Assembly: GCF_000935025.1 (NCBI RefSeq)
Contig: NZ_CP010836.1
Location: 3,038,001-3,102,000, forward strand
DNA from: Sphingomonas hengshuiensis
GTDB taxonomy: Bacteria > Pseudomonadota > Alphaproteobacteria > Sphingomonadales > Sphingomonadaceae
DNA length: 64,000 bases
Direction of reading: 5' to 3'
The notes under the pieces are model-generated. The model ran no database searches. It was not told the DNA's origin and saw only the letters and a program-made list of their open reading frames with translations. The position numbers and the translations under genes were made by a program. The stretch's first letter is position 1, and each line of letters opens with the position of its first letter. Below, piece by piece: positions 53,619 to 63,878 of the stretch.

Positions 53619-54004
53619 CCGAGCATCCCGCCGCCGCCGCGCACCGCGAGCACGCGCCCGATCGAATCGAACAGCGCGTCCATCGCCACCGGCTTGAACA
53701 GCACGTCGTCGGCCCCGGTCGCCAGGCAGCGTTCGCGCAGGTCGATCGCGGTGTCGGCGGTGACGACGATGATCGGCAGATCACCCTTGGCATCGCCGCG
53801 CGCGCGAATCTGCCGGATCGTCTCGAAACCGTCGGTGCCCGGCATGCGGAGGTCGACGAGGATCACGTCGAACGTTTCCGCATCGATGCGCGCGAGCCCT
53901 TCCTCGGCCCAGCTCGCCTCGGCCATGGTCGCGCCCGCGACATCGAGCATGTCCTTGACCACCCGACGGTTCATCGGGTCGTCTTCGATAAACAGGATAT
54001 TCAT
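53615..54004 (-). CDS. Single-domain response regulator
   Basis: 129-aa stand-alone receiver. Acidic residues FIEDDPMNRRVVKDM, phosphoacceptor in VILVDLRMPGTDGFETIR and Lys in DDVLFKPVAMDAL are intact. No output domain. It ends 4 bp into the convergent transporter gene and lies downstream of the hybrid kinase on the same strand, so it may be phosphorylated by that kinase. Confidence 0.9.
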   Translation of the reverse strand: MNILFIEDDPMNRRVVKDMLDVAGATMAEASWAEEGLARIDAETFDVILVDLRMPGTDGFETIRQIRARGDAKGDLPIIVVTADTAIDLRERCLATGADDVLFKPVAMDALFDSIGRVLAVRGGGGMLG

Positions 54005-54072
54005 CGGCGCGTGCCGAGCGAGGCGATAGGCATTTTTGCGACCATTTTTTTCATGTGGACGGTGCTATCGCG

Positions 54073-56532
54073 CTATGCCGCCCGGGAGACAAGCGGGTCG
54101 GACCCGCCCGGATTGGAATTTTCTTGCGCGGCGGCAAGCATCGCTTCGACGAGCGCCGCGCCGGCCACAGGTTTTTCAATGACTTGCCCTACGCCGCTTT
54201 GCATTAGTTGAGATATAGTCTCAGCATCCGGGCGCACCCACAGAATCGCCGAAGCGATGGAATCGCCGGCCCGGGCGGCACCGACAAGTTTCCCCAGCGT
54301 TTCCATCGGATCGCCGCCGCTCGCCTTGAGTGTCGATTCGTCGATCAGCATGTGCGTCATTCCGCCCTCGGCAAGCGCCGCCAGCGCCTCCTCGACGGTG
54401 CCCGCGAACCGCACTGCCGCGACCCTGGGCTCGAACAGCGTGCGCAGCATCGAGCGCGCGATCGGATTGCGATCGACGATCAGCATTCCGCCGGCCGCCC
54501 CGGTATCCCGCGCATCGGCGACCGGCGCCGCCGCCAGCACGAGCGGCAGGTCGACGATGAAGCGCGATCCCTGCCCCTCGTCGCTCTCCACCGCGATGTC
54601 GCCGCCGAGCGCGCGCGCCAGGTTGCGGCAGATCGCCAGCCCCAGCCCGGTGCCGCCGAAGCGGCGCGTGGTGCTGGTGTCGACCTGGCGGAAGGACTCG
54701 AATATCTCGTCGAACTTGGCCGCAGGGATGCCGATCCCGCTGTCGCTGACCTCCAGCCGCAGCCGCAGGGCATCGCCCGCACCCTCCTGCACCGCGCGCA
54801 GCCCGACGCTGCCGCGCTCGGTGAACTTGACGGCGTTGGACAGCAGGTTGAACACGATCTGGCGCAGGCGGCCCGCGTCGCTGACGATCCAGTGCGGCGC
54901 GTGGCTGAGCTGGAGGTCGAAGGTGAGCCCCTTGGCGCGCGCCTGTTCCTCCCACAGTCGGGTGACGTCGCGGAGCATCGCGCACAGGTCCATCGGCGCG
55001 GGATCGACGACGAGGTTGCCGGTCTCCATCTTGGCGACGTCCAATATGTCGTCGACCAGGCTGCGCATCGTGACCCCGGCATCATGGACGATGCCGATCC
55101 GGTCGCGCATCTGCGGCGCCAGTCCGGCATCGGCGAGCATGACCTGCGTCATCCCGAGGATGCCGTTGAGCGGGGTGCGGATCTCGTGGCTGGTGGTCGC
55201 CAGGAACTCGGTCTTGGCCTGCAGCGCCTTTTCGAGCGCGATATTGGTGTGGTGGAGCACGACATTGGCGGCGCGGACCTGGTTGCGGCTGCGGCGCAGC
55301 GTGACCACGCCGAAGCTGAGCAGCGCGATGATGACGAGCGTCGCGCCGCCGATGCTGAGGAAGAGCGTGCGCTGAAACTGCACCTCGCGGATCGCCTCGG
55401 CGCGCTGGAGATTGGCGATCTGCGCCTCCTGCCGCGCGAAATCGAACCGCGCCGACATCAGCGATGCGCTGGCCGTCGTGGAGACCTTCACCGCCTCGTC
55501 GTTCAGCCGCCGCAGCGCCTCGAGATGGCGCAGGGCGAGGCGGATGTCGCCGGATTTCCGGAAGATCTGATAGGCGTAGAGATGCGCCGTGCGGAACTCG
55601 ATGGACGTCGTGGTGAGGTCCAGCCCCGCGAAACATTCGCGAATGAACCGCGCCGCGCCCGCCTCGTCGCCCCGATCGGCCGCAAGCCGCGCGGCGGTTG
55701 CCAGCAACGACCGCCGCAAGCCGATCGCGTCGTTCGACCGCGTGAGCGCAAAACCGCGCTCGATCGTGCGATCCGCCGCGTCGAACTGGCGCGCCTCCAC
55801 CTGGTTGCGGGCGAGATTGGCCAGGACGCGGGCTTCGGTAAGGGGCTTGTTGATCCCTCTGGCGATCTTGAGCGCGGCCAAATACTCGGCCTCTGCTTCC
55901 CGATACCGCTCCAACGTGAGCAGGACATTGCCGCGGCGGTTATGGATCGTGAGGGACAGGATCGGATCACCAGCGAACGCTTCTGCCGCCTGCTTGTAAT
56001 AACGCTCCGCCCGCGCATCGTCGTTCGCAGAGCTATAGAGCGCTCCGAGATTCTGGAGCGCGAGCGCCTCGCTACGGCGGTCCTGTAACGCGCCGAACGT
56101 CCGATACGCCTCCTGAAACGCTCCCAACGCGGCAGCCGCCTTATCCTCGAGCATCCAGAGATTGCCCTGTGACATCAGGAGATCGCCCCGTACTTTCAGG
56201 GGCTGCTTGATCCATGCGATGCTATCCAGCGCCTTGGTCAGCACCGGCTCGGCCAGCGCCGCGCGATTGGTCCGAAGGTAGATTTCGGCACGCAGCCAGG
56301 ATGTCGATGCGAGCGCCAGCGCAAGTGCCTGCCGATCGGCGATCCTGCTGGCTGCGGCTTCGGCGCGGAGAACCTCGGGCAGCGCAGTCGAAGCATCCTC
56401 CACGACGCTGGCGGTGGCGTCCGCGATCGATCGGGCCACGGGCGTGGGAATATCGGGAGTGGCTGCGCGCAATGGCGCCGACGCCAGCAGGGCCAAAGCG
56501 AAGGGAATGGCGAACGAGCGTGAACGAATCAC
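54073..56532 (-). CDS. TPR-containing hybrid histidine kinase
   Basis: 819 aa from GTG 56532, which overlaps the EAL gene stop. Order: signal peptide ([17 protein letters not shown]), tetratricopeptide-like helices about 45-330 in the periplasm, one membrane helix ([20 protein letters not shown]), HisKA with [18 protein letters not shown], ATPase with [20 protein letters not shown] and [13 protein letters not shown], and a C-terminal receiver. The receiver is degenerate: IVDRNP has one acidic residue where DD is usual, the phosphoacceptor region is LIDEST, and only the Lys (IEKPV) looks standard. Sensing is probably by the TPR domain. Confidence 0.88.
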   Translation of the reverse strand: MIRSRSFAIPFALALLASAPLRAATPDIPTPVARSIADATASVVEDASTALPEVLRAEAAASRIADRQALALALASTSWLRAEIYLRTNRAALAEPVLTKALDSIAWIKQPLKVRGDLLMSQGNLWMLEDKAAAALGAFQEAYRTFGALQDRRSEALALQNLGALYSSANDDARAERYYKQAAEAFAGDPILSLTIHNRRGNVLLTLERYREAEAEYLAALKIARGINKPLTEARVLANLARNQVEARQFDAADRTIERGFALTRSNDAIGLRRSLLATAARLAADRGDEAGAARFIRECFAGLDLTTTSIEFRTAHLYAYQIFRKSGDIRLALRHLEALRRLNDEAVKVSTTASASLMSARFDFARQEAQIANLQRAEAIREVQFQRTLFLSIGGATLVIIALLSFGVVTLRRSRNQVRAANVVLHHTNIALEKALQAKTEFLATTSHEIRTPLNGILGMTQVMLADAGLAPQMRDRIGIVHDAGVTMRSLVDDILDVAKMETGNLVVDPAPMDLCAMLRDVTRLWEEQARAKGLTFDLQLSHAPHWIVSDAGRLRQIVFNLLSNAVKFTERGSVGLRAVQEGAGDALRLRLEVSDSGIGIPAAKFDEIFESFRQVDTSTTRRFGGTGLGLAICRNLARALGGDIAVESDEGQGSRFIVDLPLVLAAAPVADARDTGAAGGMLIVDRNPIARSMLRTLFEPRVAAVRFAGTVEEALAALAEGGMTHMLIDESTLKASGGDPMETLGKLVGAARAGDSIASAILWVRPDAETISQLMQSGVGQVIEKPVAGAALVEAMLAAAQENSNPGGSDPLVSRAA

Positions 56533-57968
56533 GCGCGTTTCCAGATACTTTCCGGACGCGCAAAGGGCGAATGGCCCGTGCCGCCCGGCGCCAGATGGCC
56601 GTCCTCGGCGACGAATTTGCGAAACGCGTCGAACCCGAGCGGGCGCGAGATCAGGAACCCCTGGACCATGTCGCAACCCATCACGCTCAGCAGCGCCAAT
56701 GCCGACGGCGTCTCGACCCCCTCGGCGGTGACTTCCATTTCAAGCGCGTGCGCGAGGTCGATCGTCGACCGGACGATCAAGGGGTCGCGGTTGCTGCTGG
56801 TCAGCTGGAGCACGAACATCTTGTCGATCTTCAGCTCCTTTGCAGGCAGCTGCTTCAGATAGGCGAGCGACGACAGACCGGCGCCATAATCGTCGATCGC
56901 CAGCTCGACACCGATGTCGGCGAAACTCTGCAAATGGCGGATCGCGCTGTCCGGGTCGCGGATCACGGCGGTCTCGGTGATCTCGAACCCCAGCTTGGCA
57001 TCGGTCGCGCGGACGATGGCGCACGCCTCGGCGACGAAGCTCGCATCGGCCAGCAACAGGCCCGAGATATTGATGAACAGCCGCAGGTCGCGACCTTCGC
57101 CGGCAAGCACGCGCTGGTCGACAATCACCTTGCGCAGCGTCCACAGCGTGAGCGCAGCAATCTCGCCCGCTTCCTCCGCAACCGCAATGAAATCGCCCGG
57201 CAGGATCAGGCCCCGTACGGGGTGCTGCCAGCGCACGAGCGCCTCGGCGCTGGCGATCTGCTGCCGCCGGACATGGACCTTGGGCTGGTATTGGAGGAAC
57301 ATCTCGCCCTCGGCGATCGCGCGGGGCAGTTCGCGCATCAAGGTGAGCTTGTCGAAGGCAAGATCCGCGCGCGACAAGTCGAGCATCACGACCCGCCCCT
57401 GCCCCCGCGCCTGGTCCAGAGCGGACTCGGCGGCTTCGGTCAGCCGGACATCGTCGCAATCGCCCGCGGGCGCCACCGCCACTCCGAAATGCAGCTGAAG
57501 CTGATAGGGCTCGCCGTCGATATCGACCGGGCGCAGGAACGTCTTGCGCAGCCGATCGACCTCCGCCGCGGCTACAAGTGGGTTCTCTCGCTCGAATGCG
57601 ATTTCGACCAGCGCGCGGCCCGCGCTGACGATTCGCGTACCCTCGCAGAGCGACAGGATGCGATCCGCTACGTCGACCCCCAGCGAATCGGCGCGCGGGC
57701 GTCCCAGATGGCGTCGCAACGTCGCGAAGTTCGAAATCTCGCACAGCACCAGAATCCGCCACGCGGCGACGTCTTGGCTGCTCGCCGCGTCGCGCGCGCC
57801 GTTCCACATCGCCTGGTCTCGTCGCGACGCGCGCGCCGGCGCGACGGGCGAAGAAACATCATTATCTGCAATGGCTTGAGAGGCCTTCTCCGCTCCTCCC
57901 GACGGGACGTCCACCCCCGCAGAACCGGCGCATGCGATGGACGCAACGGGGATTTTCGAGGCCGACAT
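56529..57968 (-). CDS. EAL-domain protein with degenerate GGDEF
   Basis: 479 aa, no membrane segment. Residues about 70-210 are a GGDEF-like fold with no GGDEF motif (the site reads GRALVEIAF). The EAL domain (about 220-460) keeps [38 protein letters not shown] and VTAEGVET, so it should hydrolyse c-di-GMP. The start of the next gene overlaps its stop (GTGA), coupling it to the hybrid kinase. This suggests a kinase-regulated phosphodiesterase output. Confidence 0.88.
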   Translation of the reverse strand: MSASKIPVASIACAGSAGVDVPSGGAEKASQAIADNDVSSPVAPARASRRDQAMWNGARDAASSQDVAAWRILVLCEISNFATLRRHLGRPRADSLGVDVADRILSLCEGTRIVSAGRALVEIAFERENPLVAAAEVDRLRKTFLRPVDIDGEPYQLQLHFGVAVAPAGDCDDVRLTEAAESALDQARGQGRVVMLDLSRADLAFDKLTLMRELPRAIAEGEMFLQYQPKVHVRRQQIASAEALVRWQHPVRGLILPGDFIAVAEEAGEIAALTLWTLRKVIVDQRVLAGEGRDLRLFINISGLLLADASFVAEACAIVRATDAKLGFEITETAVIRDPDSAIRHLQSFADIGVELAIDDYGAGLSSLAYLKQLPAKELKIDKMFVLQLTSSNRDPLIVRSTIDLAHALEMEVTAEGVETPSALALLSVMGCDMVQGFLISRPLGFDAFRKFVAEDGHLAPGGTGHSPFARPESIWKRA

Positions 57969-58059
57969 GTCCCATTTCCTATCCCCGAACGGCTGAAAGA
58001 AGGGTTAATTTTTCTCCGAGAGAGAGCCCGGCGCGCCCGCTTTACGCCTGAAATCATTA

Positions 58060-58088
58060 TTGATTAATGATTAATGTTACGCTAACCA
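58060..58088 (+). promoter_or_regulatory. Possible promoter ahead of the leader ORF
   Basis: TTGATT (58060-58065) and TAACCA (58083-58088) are spaced by 17 bp, about 38 bp before the leader ATG. A tandem TGATTAA repeat (58061-58076) overlaps it and lies between the divergent EAL gene and the leader ORF. Confidence 0.35.
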
Positions 58089-58125
58089 ATCGGGAGCGCC
58101 CGAGGCGCACATTGGGAGACCGACC

Positions 58126-58188
58126 ATGTCCGCGTTCAATTTTTTCTTCCGTGACGGTGCGACCGGCGACGACATCCGCCCGTTGTAA
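58126..58188 (+). CDS. Phe-rich 20-residue leader ORF
   Basis: Too short for normal annotation. ATG 58126 has GGGAG 8 bases ahead and ends at TAA 58188. The peptide begins MSAFNFFFRDG: four Phe in the first eight residues, three in a row, then a hydrophilic part ending DDIRPL. Known pheL/pheM leader peptides have the same kind of Phe run before an attenuator. It is followed by a 10-bp inverted repeat (58202-58211 with 58244-58253) and a terminator at 58267-58290; the next gene is ugd. It could instead be a genuine small protein. Confidence 0.55.
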   Translation: MSAFNFFFRDGATGDDIRPL

Positions 58189-58266
58189 ATAGTCCGTTTG
58201 CTCCGGGCCGGAGCGCTGTGGCCTCCTGATGGGGGGCACCCGACCGGCCCGGAAAAAACTGAAAAG

Positions 58267-58290
58267 GCGGCCTATGGCCGCTTTTTTTAT
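58267..58290 (+). terminator. Rho-independent terminator before ugd
   Basis: GCGGCC (58267-58272) and GGCCGC (58276-58281) form the stem with TAT loop and seven T at 58282-58288. It is 79 bp beyond the leader ORF and 112 bp ahead of the ugd start. It would terminate transcripts from the leader promoter unless antitermination occurs. A further hairpin, GGGCGC/GCGCCC at 58361-58376, lies between it and ugd. Confidence 0.85.
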
Positions 58291-58402
58291 TTGTGCAGGC
58301 GCGAACAAGACTACCGCTGTAACGAATTGTCTGGCAGCACGCGCTTGTCCCGGCGGCGGGGGGCGCTCGGGCGCCCAAGGCTTTTCACATGGGGGAATTA
58401 GC

Positions 58403-59713
58403 GTGCGTATCGCAATGATTGGAACTGGTTATGTAGGCCTGGTTTCGGGGGCCTGCTTCTCGGATTTCGGCCATGAAGTGGTTTGCGTCGACAAGGACGC
58501 GCGCAAGATCGAACTGCTTCATCAGAATGTGATGCCGATCTACGAGCCCGGTCTGGCGGAACTCGTCGCTTCCAATGTCCGTGCCGGCCGGCTGTCGTTC
58601 ACCACCGACCTTGCCGAGGGCGTCAAGGACGCCGATGCAGTCTTCATTGCCGTCGGCACCCCGAGCCGTCGGGGCGACGGCCATGCCGATCTCTCCTATG
58701 TCTATGCCGCCGCGCGCGAAATCGGCGAAAACCTGACCAAGGCGAGCGTGATCGTCACCAAATCGACGGTCCCGGTGGGCACCGGCGACGAAGTTGAGCG
58801 CATCCTGGCCCAGGTCGCGCCCGACAGCGGCGCGATGGTCGTCTCCAACCCCGAATTCCTGCGCGAAGGCGCGGCGATCGAGGATTTCAAGCGTCCTGAC
58901 CGCGTCGTCGTCGGCACCGACGACGAAGCGGCACGCGAAGTGATGCGCGCCATCTATCGCCCGCTGTCGCTCAACCAGTCGGCGCCGGTGCTGTTCGTCG
59001 GACGCCGCACGTCCGAACTGATCAAATATGCCGCGAACGCCTTCCTGGCGGTCAAGATCACCTTCATCAACGAAATCGCCGACCTGTGCGAACAGGTGGG
59101 CGCGGACGTTCAGGAAGTGTCGCGCGGCATCGGCATGGACAACCGCATCGGCGGCAAGTTCCTCCACGCCGGCCCGGGCTATGGCGGCTCGTGCTTCCCG
59201 AAGGACACGCTGGCGCTGATGAAGACCGCGGCGGACAACGAAACCCCGCTGCGGATCGTCGAGGCGACCGTGCAGGTCAACGACAGCCGCAAGCGCGCAA
59301 TGGGCCGCAAGGTGATCAAGGCGATGGGCGGCGACGTTCGCGGCAAGACCGTCGCGATCCTCGGCCTGACCTTCAAGCCCAACACCGACGATATGCGCGA
59401 CGCGCCCAGCCTGTCGGTGATCGGCGCGCTGCAGGACGCGGGTGCAACGATCCGCGCCTATGATCCGGAAGGGTTCGAACAGGCCCGGCCGCTGCTTCCG
59501 GGCGTCGAATTCTCGGCCAGCCCCTATGCCGCTGCCGAGGGGGCGGACGCACTGGTGATCGTCACCGAATGGGACGAATTTCGTGCGCTCGATCTGGACC
59601 GGATGCGGGAAACGCTCGCGACGCCGCTGCTGGTCGACCTGCGCAACATCTATCCGCCGGCAGAAGCCGAAAAGGCCGGCTTCAAGCTCGTCGGCGTCGG
59701 CAAGGGCGGGTAA
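58403..59713 (+). CDS. ugd: UDP-glucose 6-dehydrogenase
   Basis: 436-aa enzyme oxidising UDP-glucose twice to UDP-glucuronate with NAD+. NAD-binding MIGTGYVGLVSGACFSDFGH, the STVPVGTGDEVERIL and NPEFLREGAAIEDFKRPDR segments, and catalytic Cys in HAGPGYGGSCFPKDTLAL (the UDP-Glc variant) identify it. It is the third member of this superfamily in the window. GTG 58403 is preferred, 7 bases after GGGGG; the next in-frame ATG is 4 codons later. GalU at 39.6 kb supplies its substrate. Confidence 0.95.
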   Translation: MRIAMIGTGYVGLVSGACFSDFGHEVVCVDKDARKIELLHQNVMPIYEPGLAELVASNVRAGRLSFTTDLAEGVKDADAVFIAVGTPSRRGDGHADLSYVYAAAREIGENLTKASVIVTKSTVPVGTGDEVERILAQVAPDSGAMVVSNPEFLREGAAIEDFKRPDRVVVGTDDEAAREVMRAIYRPLSLNQSAPVLFVGRRTSELIKYAANAFLAVKITFINEIADLCEQVGADVQEVSRGIGMDNRIGGKFLHAGPGYGGSCFPKDTLALMKTAADNETPLRIVEATVQVNDSRKRAMGRKVIKAMGGDVRGKTVAILGLTFKPNTDDMRDAPSLSVIGALQDAGATIRAYDPEGFEQARPLLPGVEFSASPYAAAEGADALVIVTEWDEFRALDLDRMRETLATPLLVDLRNIYPPAEAEKAGFKLVGVGKGG

Positions 59714-59721
59714 CCGAACAA

Positions 59722-59754
59722 GGGCCGAGGGCGCCTTCGCGGAGCCTTCGGCCC
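59722..59754. repeat. Inverted repeat after ugd
   Basis: GGGCCGAGGG (59722-59731) pairs with CCTTCGGCCC (59745-59754) with one G-T pair and a 13-base loop. It may end ugd transcription; there is no T-tract. Confidence 0.45.
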
Positions 59755-59755
59755 A

Positions 59756-59784
59756 TTGCCGATTTGACGCGCTAAACATTATCT
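59756..59784 (+). promoter_or_regulatory. Possible cysD promoter
   Basis: TTGCCG (59756-59761) and TTATCT (59779-59784) are spaced by 17 bp and lie 40 bp before cysD. This is a visual match only. Confidence 0.35.
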
Positions 59785-59823
59785 AGATCGTCGCGCGGGC
59801 ATCGACGCACTAGGTCGGGCGCG

Positions 59824-60744
59824 ATGACAGCGACCGTTTCCCCTCCCGGCACACTCACCCACCTCCAGCGGCTGGAGGCGGAGAGCATCCACATATTGCG
59901 CGAAGTCGTCGCCGAGGCCGAGCGACCGGTCATGCTCTATTCGGTGGGCAAGGACAGCGCGGTGATGCTGCACCTTGCGAAGAAGGCCTTCTACCCCGCG
60001 CCGCCGCCCTTCCCGCTGCTCCATGTCGACACGACGTGGAAATTCCGCGCGATGTACGATCTGCGCGACAAGGCGGCGCGCGATGCGGGGATGGAATTGC
60101 TCGTCCACAAGAACCCCGAAGCCGAGGCGCAGGGGATCAATCCGTTCGATCATGGCGGGCTCCACACCGATATGTGGAAGACCGAGGGGCTCAAACAGGC
60201 GCTCAACAAATACCGTTTCGACGCGGCATTCGGCGGCGCGCGGCGTGACGAGGAGAAGAGCCGCGCCAAGGAGCGCATCTTCAGCTTCCGCACCGCCAGC
60301 CACCGCTGGGACCCCAAGCAGCAGCGTCCCGAACTCTGGCATCTCTACAACGCCCGCAAGGCCAAGGGCGAGAGCATGCGCGTCTTCCCGCTGTCCAACT
60401 GGACCGAGCTGGACATCTGGCAGTACATCCTCGCCGAGGGGATCGAGATCGTCCCGCTCTATTTCGCGGCCCCCCGCCCTACCGTCGAGCGCGACGGGAT
60501 GCTGTTGATGGTCGATGACGCGCGTTTCCGGCTGAACCCCGGCGAAGTGCCGGTCGAGCGCTCGATCCGCTTCCGCACTTTGGGCTGCTACCCGCTGACC
60601 GGCGCGGTGGAGAGTGAAGCGAACACGCTGGAGGCCGTGATCCAGGAGATGCTGCTGACCACCACCAGCGAGCGCCAGGGCCGCGCGATCGACCATGATC
60701 AGGCCGCCAGCATGGAAAAGAAGAAGCAGGAGGGATATTTCTGA
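59824..60744 (+). CDS. cysD: Sulfate adenylyltransferase, small subunit
   Basis: 306-aa PP-loop-type subunit of ATP sulfurylase, which with CysN makes APS from sulfate and ATP. The PP-loop is [14 protein letters not shown] near residue 40, and the family segment [21 protein letters not shown] follows. It overlaps cysNC by one base (TGATG). It is the first gene of the sulfate-activation pair. Confidence 0.96.
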   Translation: MTATVSPPGTLTHLQRLEAESIHILREVVAEAERPVMLYSVGKDSAVMLHLAKKAFYPAPPPFPLLHVDTTWKFRAMYDLRDKAARDAGMELLVHKNPEAEAQGINPFDHGGLHTDMWKTEGLKQALNKYRFDAAFGGARRDEEKSRAKERIFSFRTASHRWDPKQQRPELWHLYNARKAKGESMRVFPLSNWTELDIWQYILAEGIEIVPLYFAAPRPTVERDGMLLMVDDARFRLNPGEVPVERSIRFRTLGCYPLTGAVESEANTLEAVIQEMLLTTTSERQGRAIDHDQAASMEKKKQEGYF

Positions 60745-62660
60745 TGGCATCCTCCTACCGCCCCGACGCGCTGATCGCGTCCGACATCTCGGCCTATCTC
60801 GCGCAGCACCAGAACAAGTCGCTGCTGCGCTTCATCACCTGCGGATCGGTGGACGACGGCAAGTCGACGCTGATCGGGCGGCTGCTGTACGATTCGAAGC
60901 AGATTTTCGAGGACCAGCTATCGGCGCTGGAGAGCGATTCGAAGCGCGTGGGCACGCAGGGGCAGGAGATCGACTTCGCGCTGCTGGTCGACGGGCTCGC
61001 CGCCGAACGCGAACAGGGGATCACGATCGACGTCGCCTATCGCTTCTTCGCGACCGAGAAGCGCAAGTTCATCGTCGCCGACACGCCCGGCCACGAACAA
61101 TATACCCGCAACATGGTGACCGGCGCATCGACCGCCGACCTGGCGGTGATCCTGATCGACGCGCGCAAGGGCGTGCTGACCCAGACGCGGCGGCACAGCT
61201 TCCTCGCCCAGTTGATCGGCATTCGCCACATCATGCTGGCGGTGAACAAGATGGACCTGGTCGGATATGATCAGGCGGCGTTCGAGACGATCGTTGCCCA
61301 CTATCGCGACTTTGCCGAGGAGATCGGGATCGGGGGCTTCACGGCGATTCCGCTGTCGGGCTTCCGGGGCGACAATGTCACGACGCCCTCGCCGAACACC
61401 CCCTGGTATGCCGGTCCCACGCTGATCGAGCATCTCGAAAGCGTGCAGGTCGACAGCGACGCCGATCGCGGCAAGCCGTTCCGGTTGCCGGTGCAATGGG
61501 TCAACCGGCCCAATCTGGACTTTCGCGGGTTTGCCGGGCTGATCGCGAGCGGCAGCGTGCGACCGGGGGACGCGGTGCGCATCCTGCCTTCGGGCCGGAC
61601 GACGCGGGTCGAGCGGATCGTGGCGCTGGGCGGGGACCTGGCCGAAGCGGTGGCGGGCCAGTCGGTTACGCTGACGCTCGCGGACGAAGTCGATTGCTCG
61701 CGCGGCGACGTCATCGCCGCCGCCGACGCGCCGCCAGAGGCTGCCGACCAGTTCCGCGCGACGATCGTGTGGATGGACGCGGCGGAACTGCTGCCCGGTC
61801 GCGCCTATTGGCTCAAGCTGGGCACCCAGATGGTGAGCGCAGTGGTGCGCGAGCCCGAGCATACGATCGACGTGAATACGCTGGCCAAGACATCGGCCAA
61901 GACGTTGAGATTGAACGATATTGGCGTCGCCGAAGTCGCGACCGATCGCCCGCTGGTATTCGAGCCCTATGCCGACAGCCACGATCTGGGCGGGTTCATC
62001 CTGATCGACAAGGCGACCAACGCCACCGTCGCCGCCGGGATGCTCAGCTTCGCGCTGCGCCGCGCGCAGAATGTCCATTGGCAGGCGATCGAAATCACCC
62101 GCGAGGCGCATGCCGCGCAAAAGGGCCAGCAGCCGCGGCTGCTGTGGTTCACCGGCCTGTCGGGCTCGGGCAAGTCGACCATCGCCAATCTGGTCGAGAA
62201 GAAGCTGCACGCGCTGGGCAAGCACAGCTTCCTGCTCGACGGCGACAATGTCCGCCACGGGCTGAACAAGGATTTGGGCTTTACCGATGCCGACCGGGTG
62301 GAGAATATCCGCCGCGTCGGCGAAGTCGCCAAGCTGATGACCGATGCCGGGCTGATCGTGCTGACCGCGTTCATCTCGCCGTTCCGCGCCGAGCGCGAAC
62401 TGGTGCGATCGATGCTGCCCAAGGGCGAGTTCTTCGAAATCTTCATCGACACGCCGATCGAGGAAGCCGAACGGCGCGACGTAAAGGGGCTCTACAAAAA
62501 GGCGCGTGCCGGGCAGATCGCCAATTTCACGGGGATTTCGAGCCCCTATGAAGCGCCCGCGAACCCGGAAATCCGCATCGACACGACCCGCACCACGCCC
62601 GAGGCGGCGGCGGAGCGCATCGTCGAGGAGATTATCGGGGTGTGGTCGCCGGTGGTGTAA
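60744..62660 (+). CDS. cysNC: CysN/CysC fusion: ATP sulfurylase large subunit plus APS kinase
   Basis: 638 aa. Residues 1-440 are a CysN GTPase related to EF-1A: G1 [17 protein letters not shown], the GITIDVAYR switch, [12 protein letters not shown] and NKMD. From about 450 an APS kinase domain carries Walker [18 protein letters not shown] and the PAPS-forming motif [19 protein letters not shown] hydrolysis in CysN drives APS synthesis; CysC then makes PAPS. The fused form is usual in alphaproteobacteria. Confidence 0.96.
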   Translation: MASSYRPDALIASDISAYLAQHQNKSLLRFITCGSVDDGKSTLIGRLLYDSKQIFEDQLSALESDSKRVGTQGQEIDFALLVDGLAAEREQGITIDVAYRFFATEKRKFIVADTPGHEQYTRNMVTGASTADLAVILIDARKGVLTQTRRHSFLAQLIGIRHIMLAVNKMDLVGYDQAAFETIVAHYRDFAEEIGIGGFTAIPLSGFRGDNVTTPSPNTPWYAGPTLIEHLESVQVDSDADRGKPFRLPVQWVNRPNLDFRGFAGLIASGSVRPGDAVRILPSGRTTRVERIVALGGDLAEAVAGQSVTLTLADEVDCSRGDVIAAADAPPEAADQFRATIVWMDAAELLPGRAYWLKLGTQMVSAVVREPEHTIDVNTLAKTSAKTLRLNDIGVAEVATDRPLVFEPYADSHDLGGFILIDKATNATVAAGMLSFALRRAQNVHWQAIEITREAHAAQKGQQPRLLWFTGLSGSGKSTIANLVEKKLHALGKHSFLLDGDNVRHGLNKDLGFTDADRVENIRRVGEVAKLMTDAGLIVLTAFISPFRAERELVRSMLPKGEFFEIFIDTPIEEAERRDVKGLYKKARAGQIANFTGISSPYEAPANPEIRIDTTRTTPEAAAERIVEEIIGVWSPVV

Positions 62661-62675
62661 CGGGGCGGCGCGCCG

Positions 62676-63050
62676 TCACTTCCGCTTTGGCTTGCCGCGC
62701 GCGAAAAAGGCGAGCGCAAGCAGCGTGACCAGCGCAGGCAGCAGAATCGCCAGGGCCTGCCGCAGGAACGCGCTGGGCGGATTGCAGCGGATAGCGCCGA
62801 AATACTCTTTGGTTCCAGGGACGGGTTCGACGAGATCCTCAGACGCCCAGCGCATGCACGTCCGCCCTGCGCCCGCTTCATACTGTGCCACCCATTGCCG
62901 TGCGCGCGCCTCGGTCGGGAACGTCGGGCCATAGAATTTTACGACATGGTGGTGCCACAGCGGATAGGCATCAATCGCGCCGAACCAAAGCCCGACGAAG
63001 AGCGAGAGCTTGACCTGATGGGCGGTGAACGGAAAGCGCGGGAACGACAT
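62676..63050 (-). CDS. Hypothetical membrane protein
   Basis: 124 aa from ATG 63050. A hydrophobic segment near the N-terminus (LSLFVGLWFGAIDAYPLW) and one near the C-terminus (LAILLPALVTLLALAFFA) flank a central soluble loop with two Cys (CMRW and IRCNPP). No family recognised. The frame continues upstream to 63149, but that extension overlaps the convergent-side spacing and is not hydrophobic. It lies 15 bp from cysNC, convergent. Confidence 0.6.
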   Translation of the reverse strand: MSFPRFPFTAHQVKLSLFVGLWFGAIDAYPLWHHHVVKFYGPTFPTEARARQWVAQYEAGAGRTCMRWASEDLVEPVPGTKEYFGAIRCNPPSAFLRQALAILLPALVTLLALAFFARGKPKRK

Positions 63051-63102
63051 GCCGCGCGCTATGCCATCGCGCGGCGATTCTGGAAATATGGCGCGTATCG
63101 CA

Positions 63103-63741
63103 TCAGCTGAACAGCTGGAGCAGCCGCGAATCGGTGACACGGCCATCAAAGCCGTGGGTGAGCCTTTCGCGGAACAGCTCGCGGTCCGCAGCCTCCACTG
63201 CCGCCGAATCCTTGTCCCAGTCGACTTCGACGAGCAGCGACAGCGGGTCGAAGCGCAGCTTGCCCTGCTGCATCGCGATCAGCGTCAGCTCGACATCGGC
63301 GAAATGGCGCTTGTACGCGGGGTGGAACAGGTCGCCGTCATAATTGCTGCGCGCCCAATCCATCGTCGCCATGCCGAACGCCGCGAGCGCGCCCGCCCAT
63401 TTGCCGTCGTTGAAGGCGAGCAGGCCGCCATCGCGCGTATGGAGCCCGCGGAGCCCCACCGAAAGCCAGTTGCGGCTGGAGAACACATCCTGCGCGACAT
63501 AGGCGATTTCGGACGCCTGGCTGCGGCGGAAGGCGGTGTTGGCGGCGCGGATGAAGCCGACGCGCTCGCTGTCATGGATGCACAGCAGCTTGCCCGTCGC
63601 CCCGGCGCGGCGCGCAAGCTGCGTGGCCGAGCGGTTGGCCATCTCGCCGTCGATGAAGGGCATCAGGATCAGCGGCTGCCCCGGCACGCCGATATGATCG
63701 GGCAGCGATTCCACCGTGGAGATCTGGATCGACAGCGCCAT
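63103..63741 (-). CDS. Putative glycosyltransferase-like protein
   Basis: 212 aa from ATG 63741 (MALSIQIST). The segment LCIHDSERVGFIRAANTAFRRSQASEIAYVAQDVFSSRNWL is like the Asp-containing donor-binding part of family 2 glycosyltransferases, but no full DxD plus catalytic block is clear. The C-terminal part is Asp/Arg-rich. Neighbours, a truncated gene at the window edge and ugd upstream, fit a polysaccharide theme. A fold-level search is needed to confirm the family. Confidence 0.55.
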   Translation of the reverse strand: MALSIQISTVESLPDHIGVPGQPLILMPFIDGEMANRSATQLARRAGATGKLLCIHDSERVGFIRAANTAFRRSQASEIAYVAQDVFSSRNWLSVGLRGLHTRDGGLLAFNDGKWAGALAAFGMATMDWARSNYDGDLFHPAYKRHFADVELTLIAMQQGKLRFDPLSLLVEVDWDKDSAAVEAADRELFRERLTHGFDGRVTDSRLLQLFS

Positions 63742-63878
63742 GTCAGGCGGCTCGCGCCGGCTGCGCGTTTTCGGTATCACACATTCGGTTGACCCCCCGG
63801 ATCGATGCAGAATTCGCCTTCAGGTGCCCGCGAAAGCCGTGCTAGGTCAATCGGGTTCAACCGGGAAATGTGGAGATC

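Noticed and set aside
54073..54500. Functional C-terminal receiver in the hybrid kinase
   Set aside because: Only one acidic residue is seen where two are normal, so I describe it as degenerate rather than claim phosphorelay.
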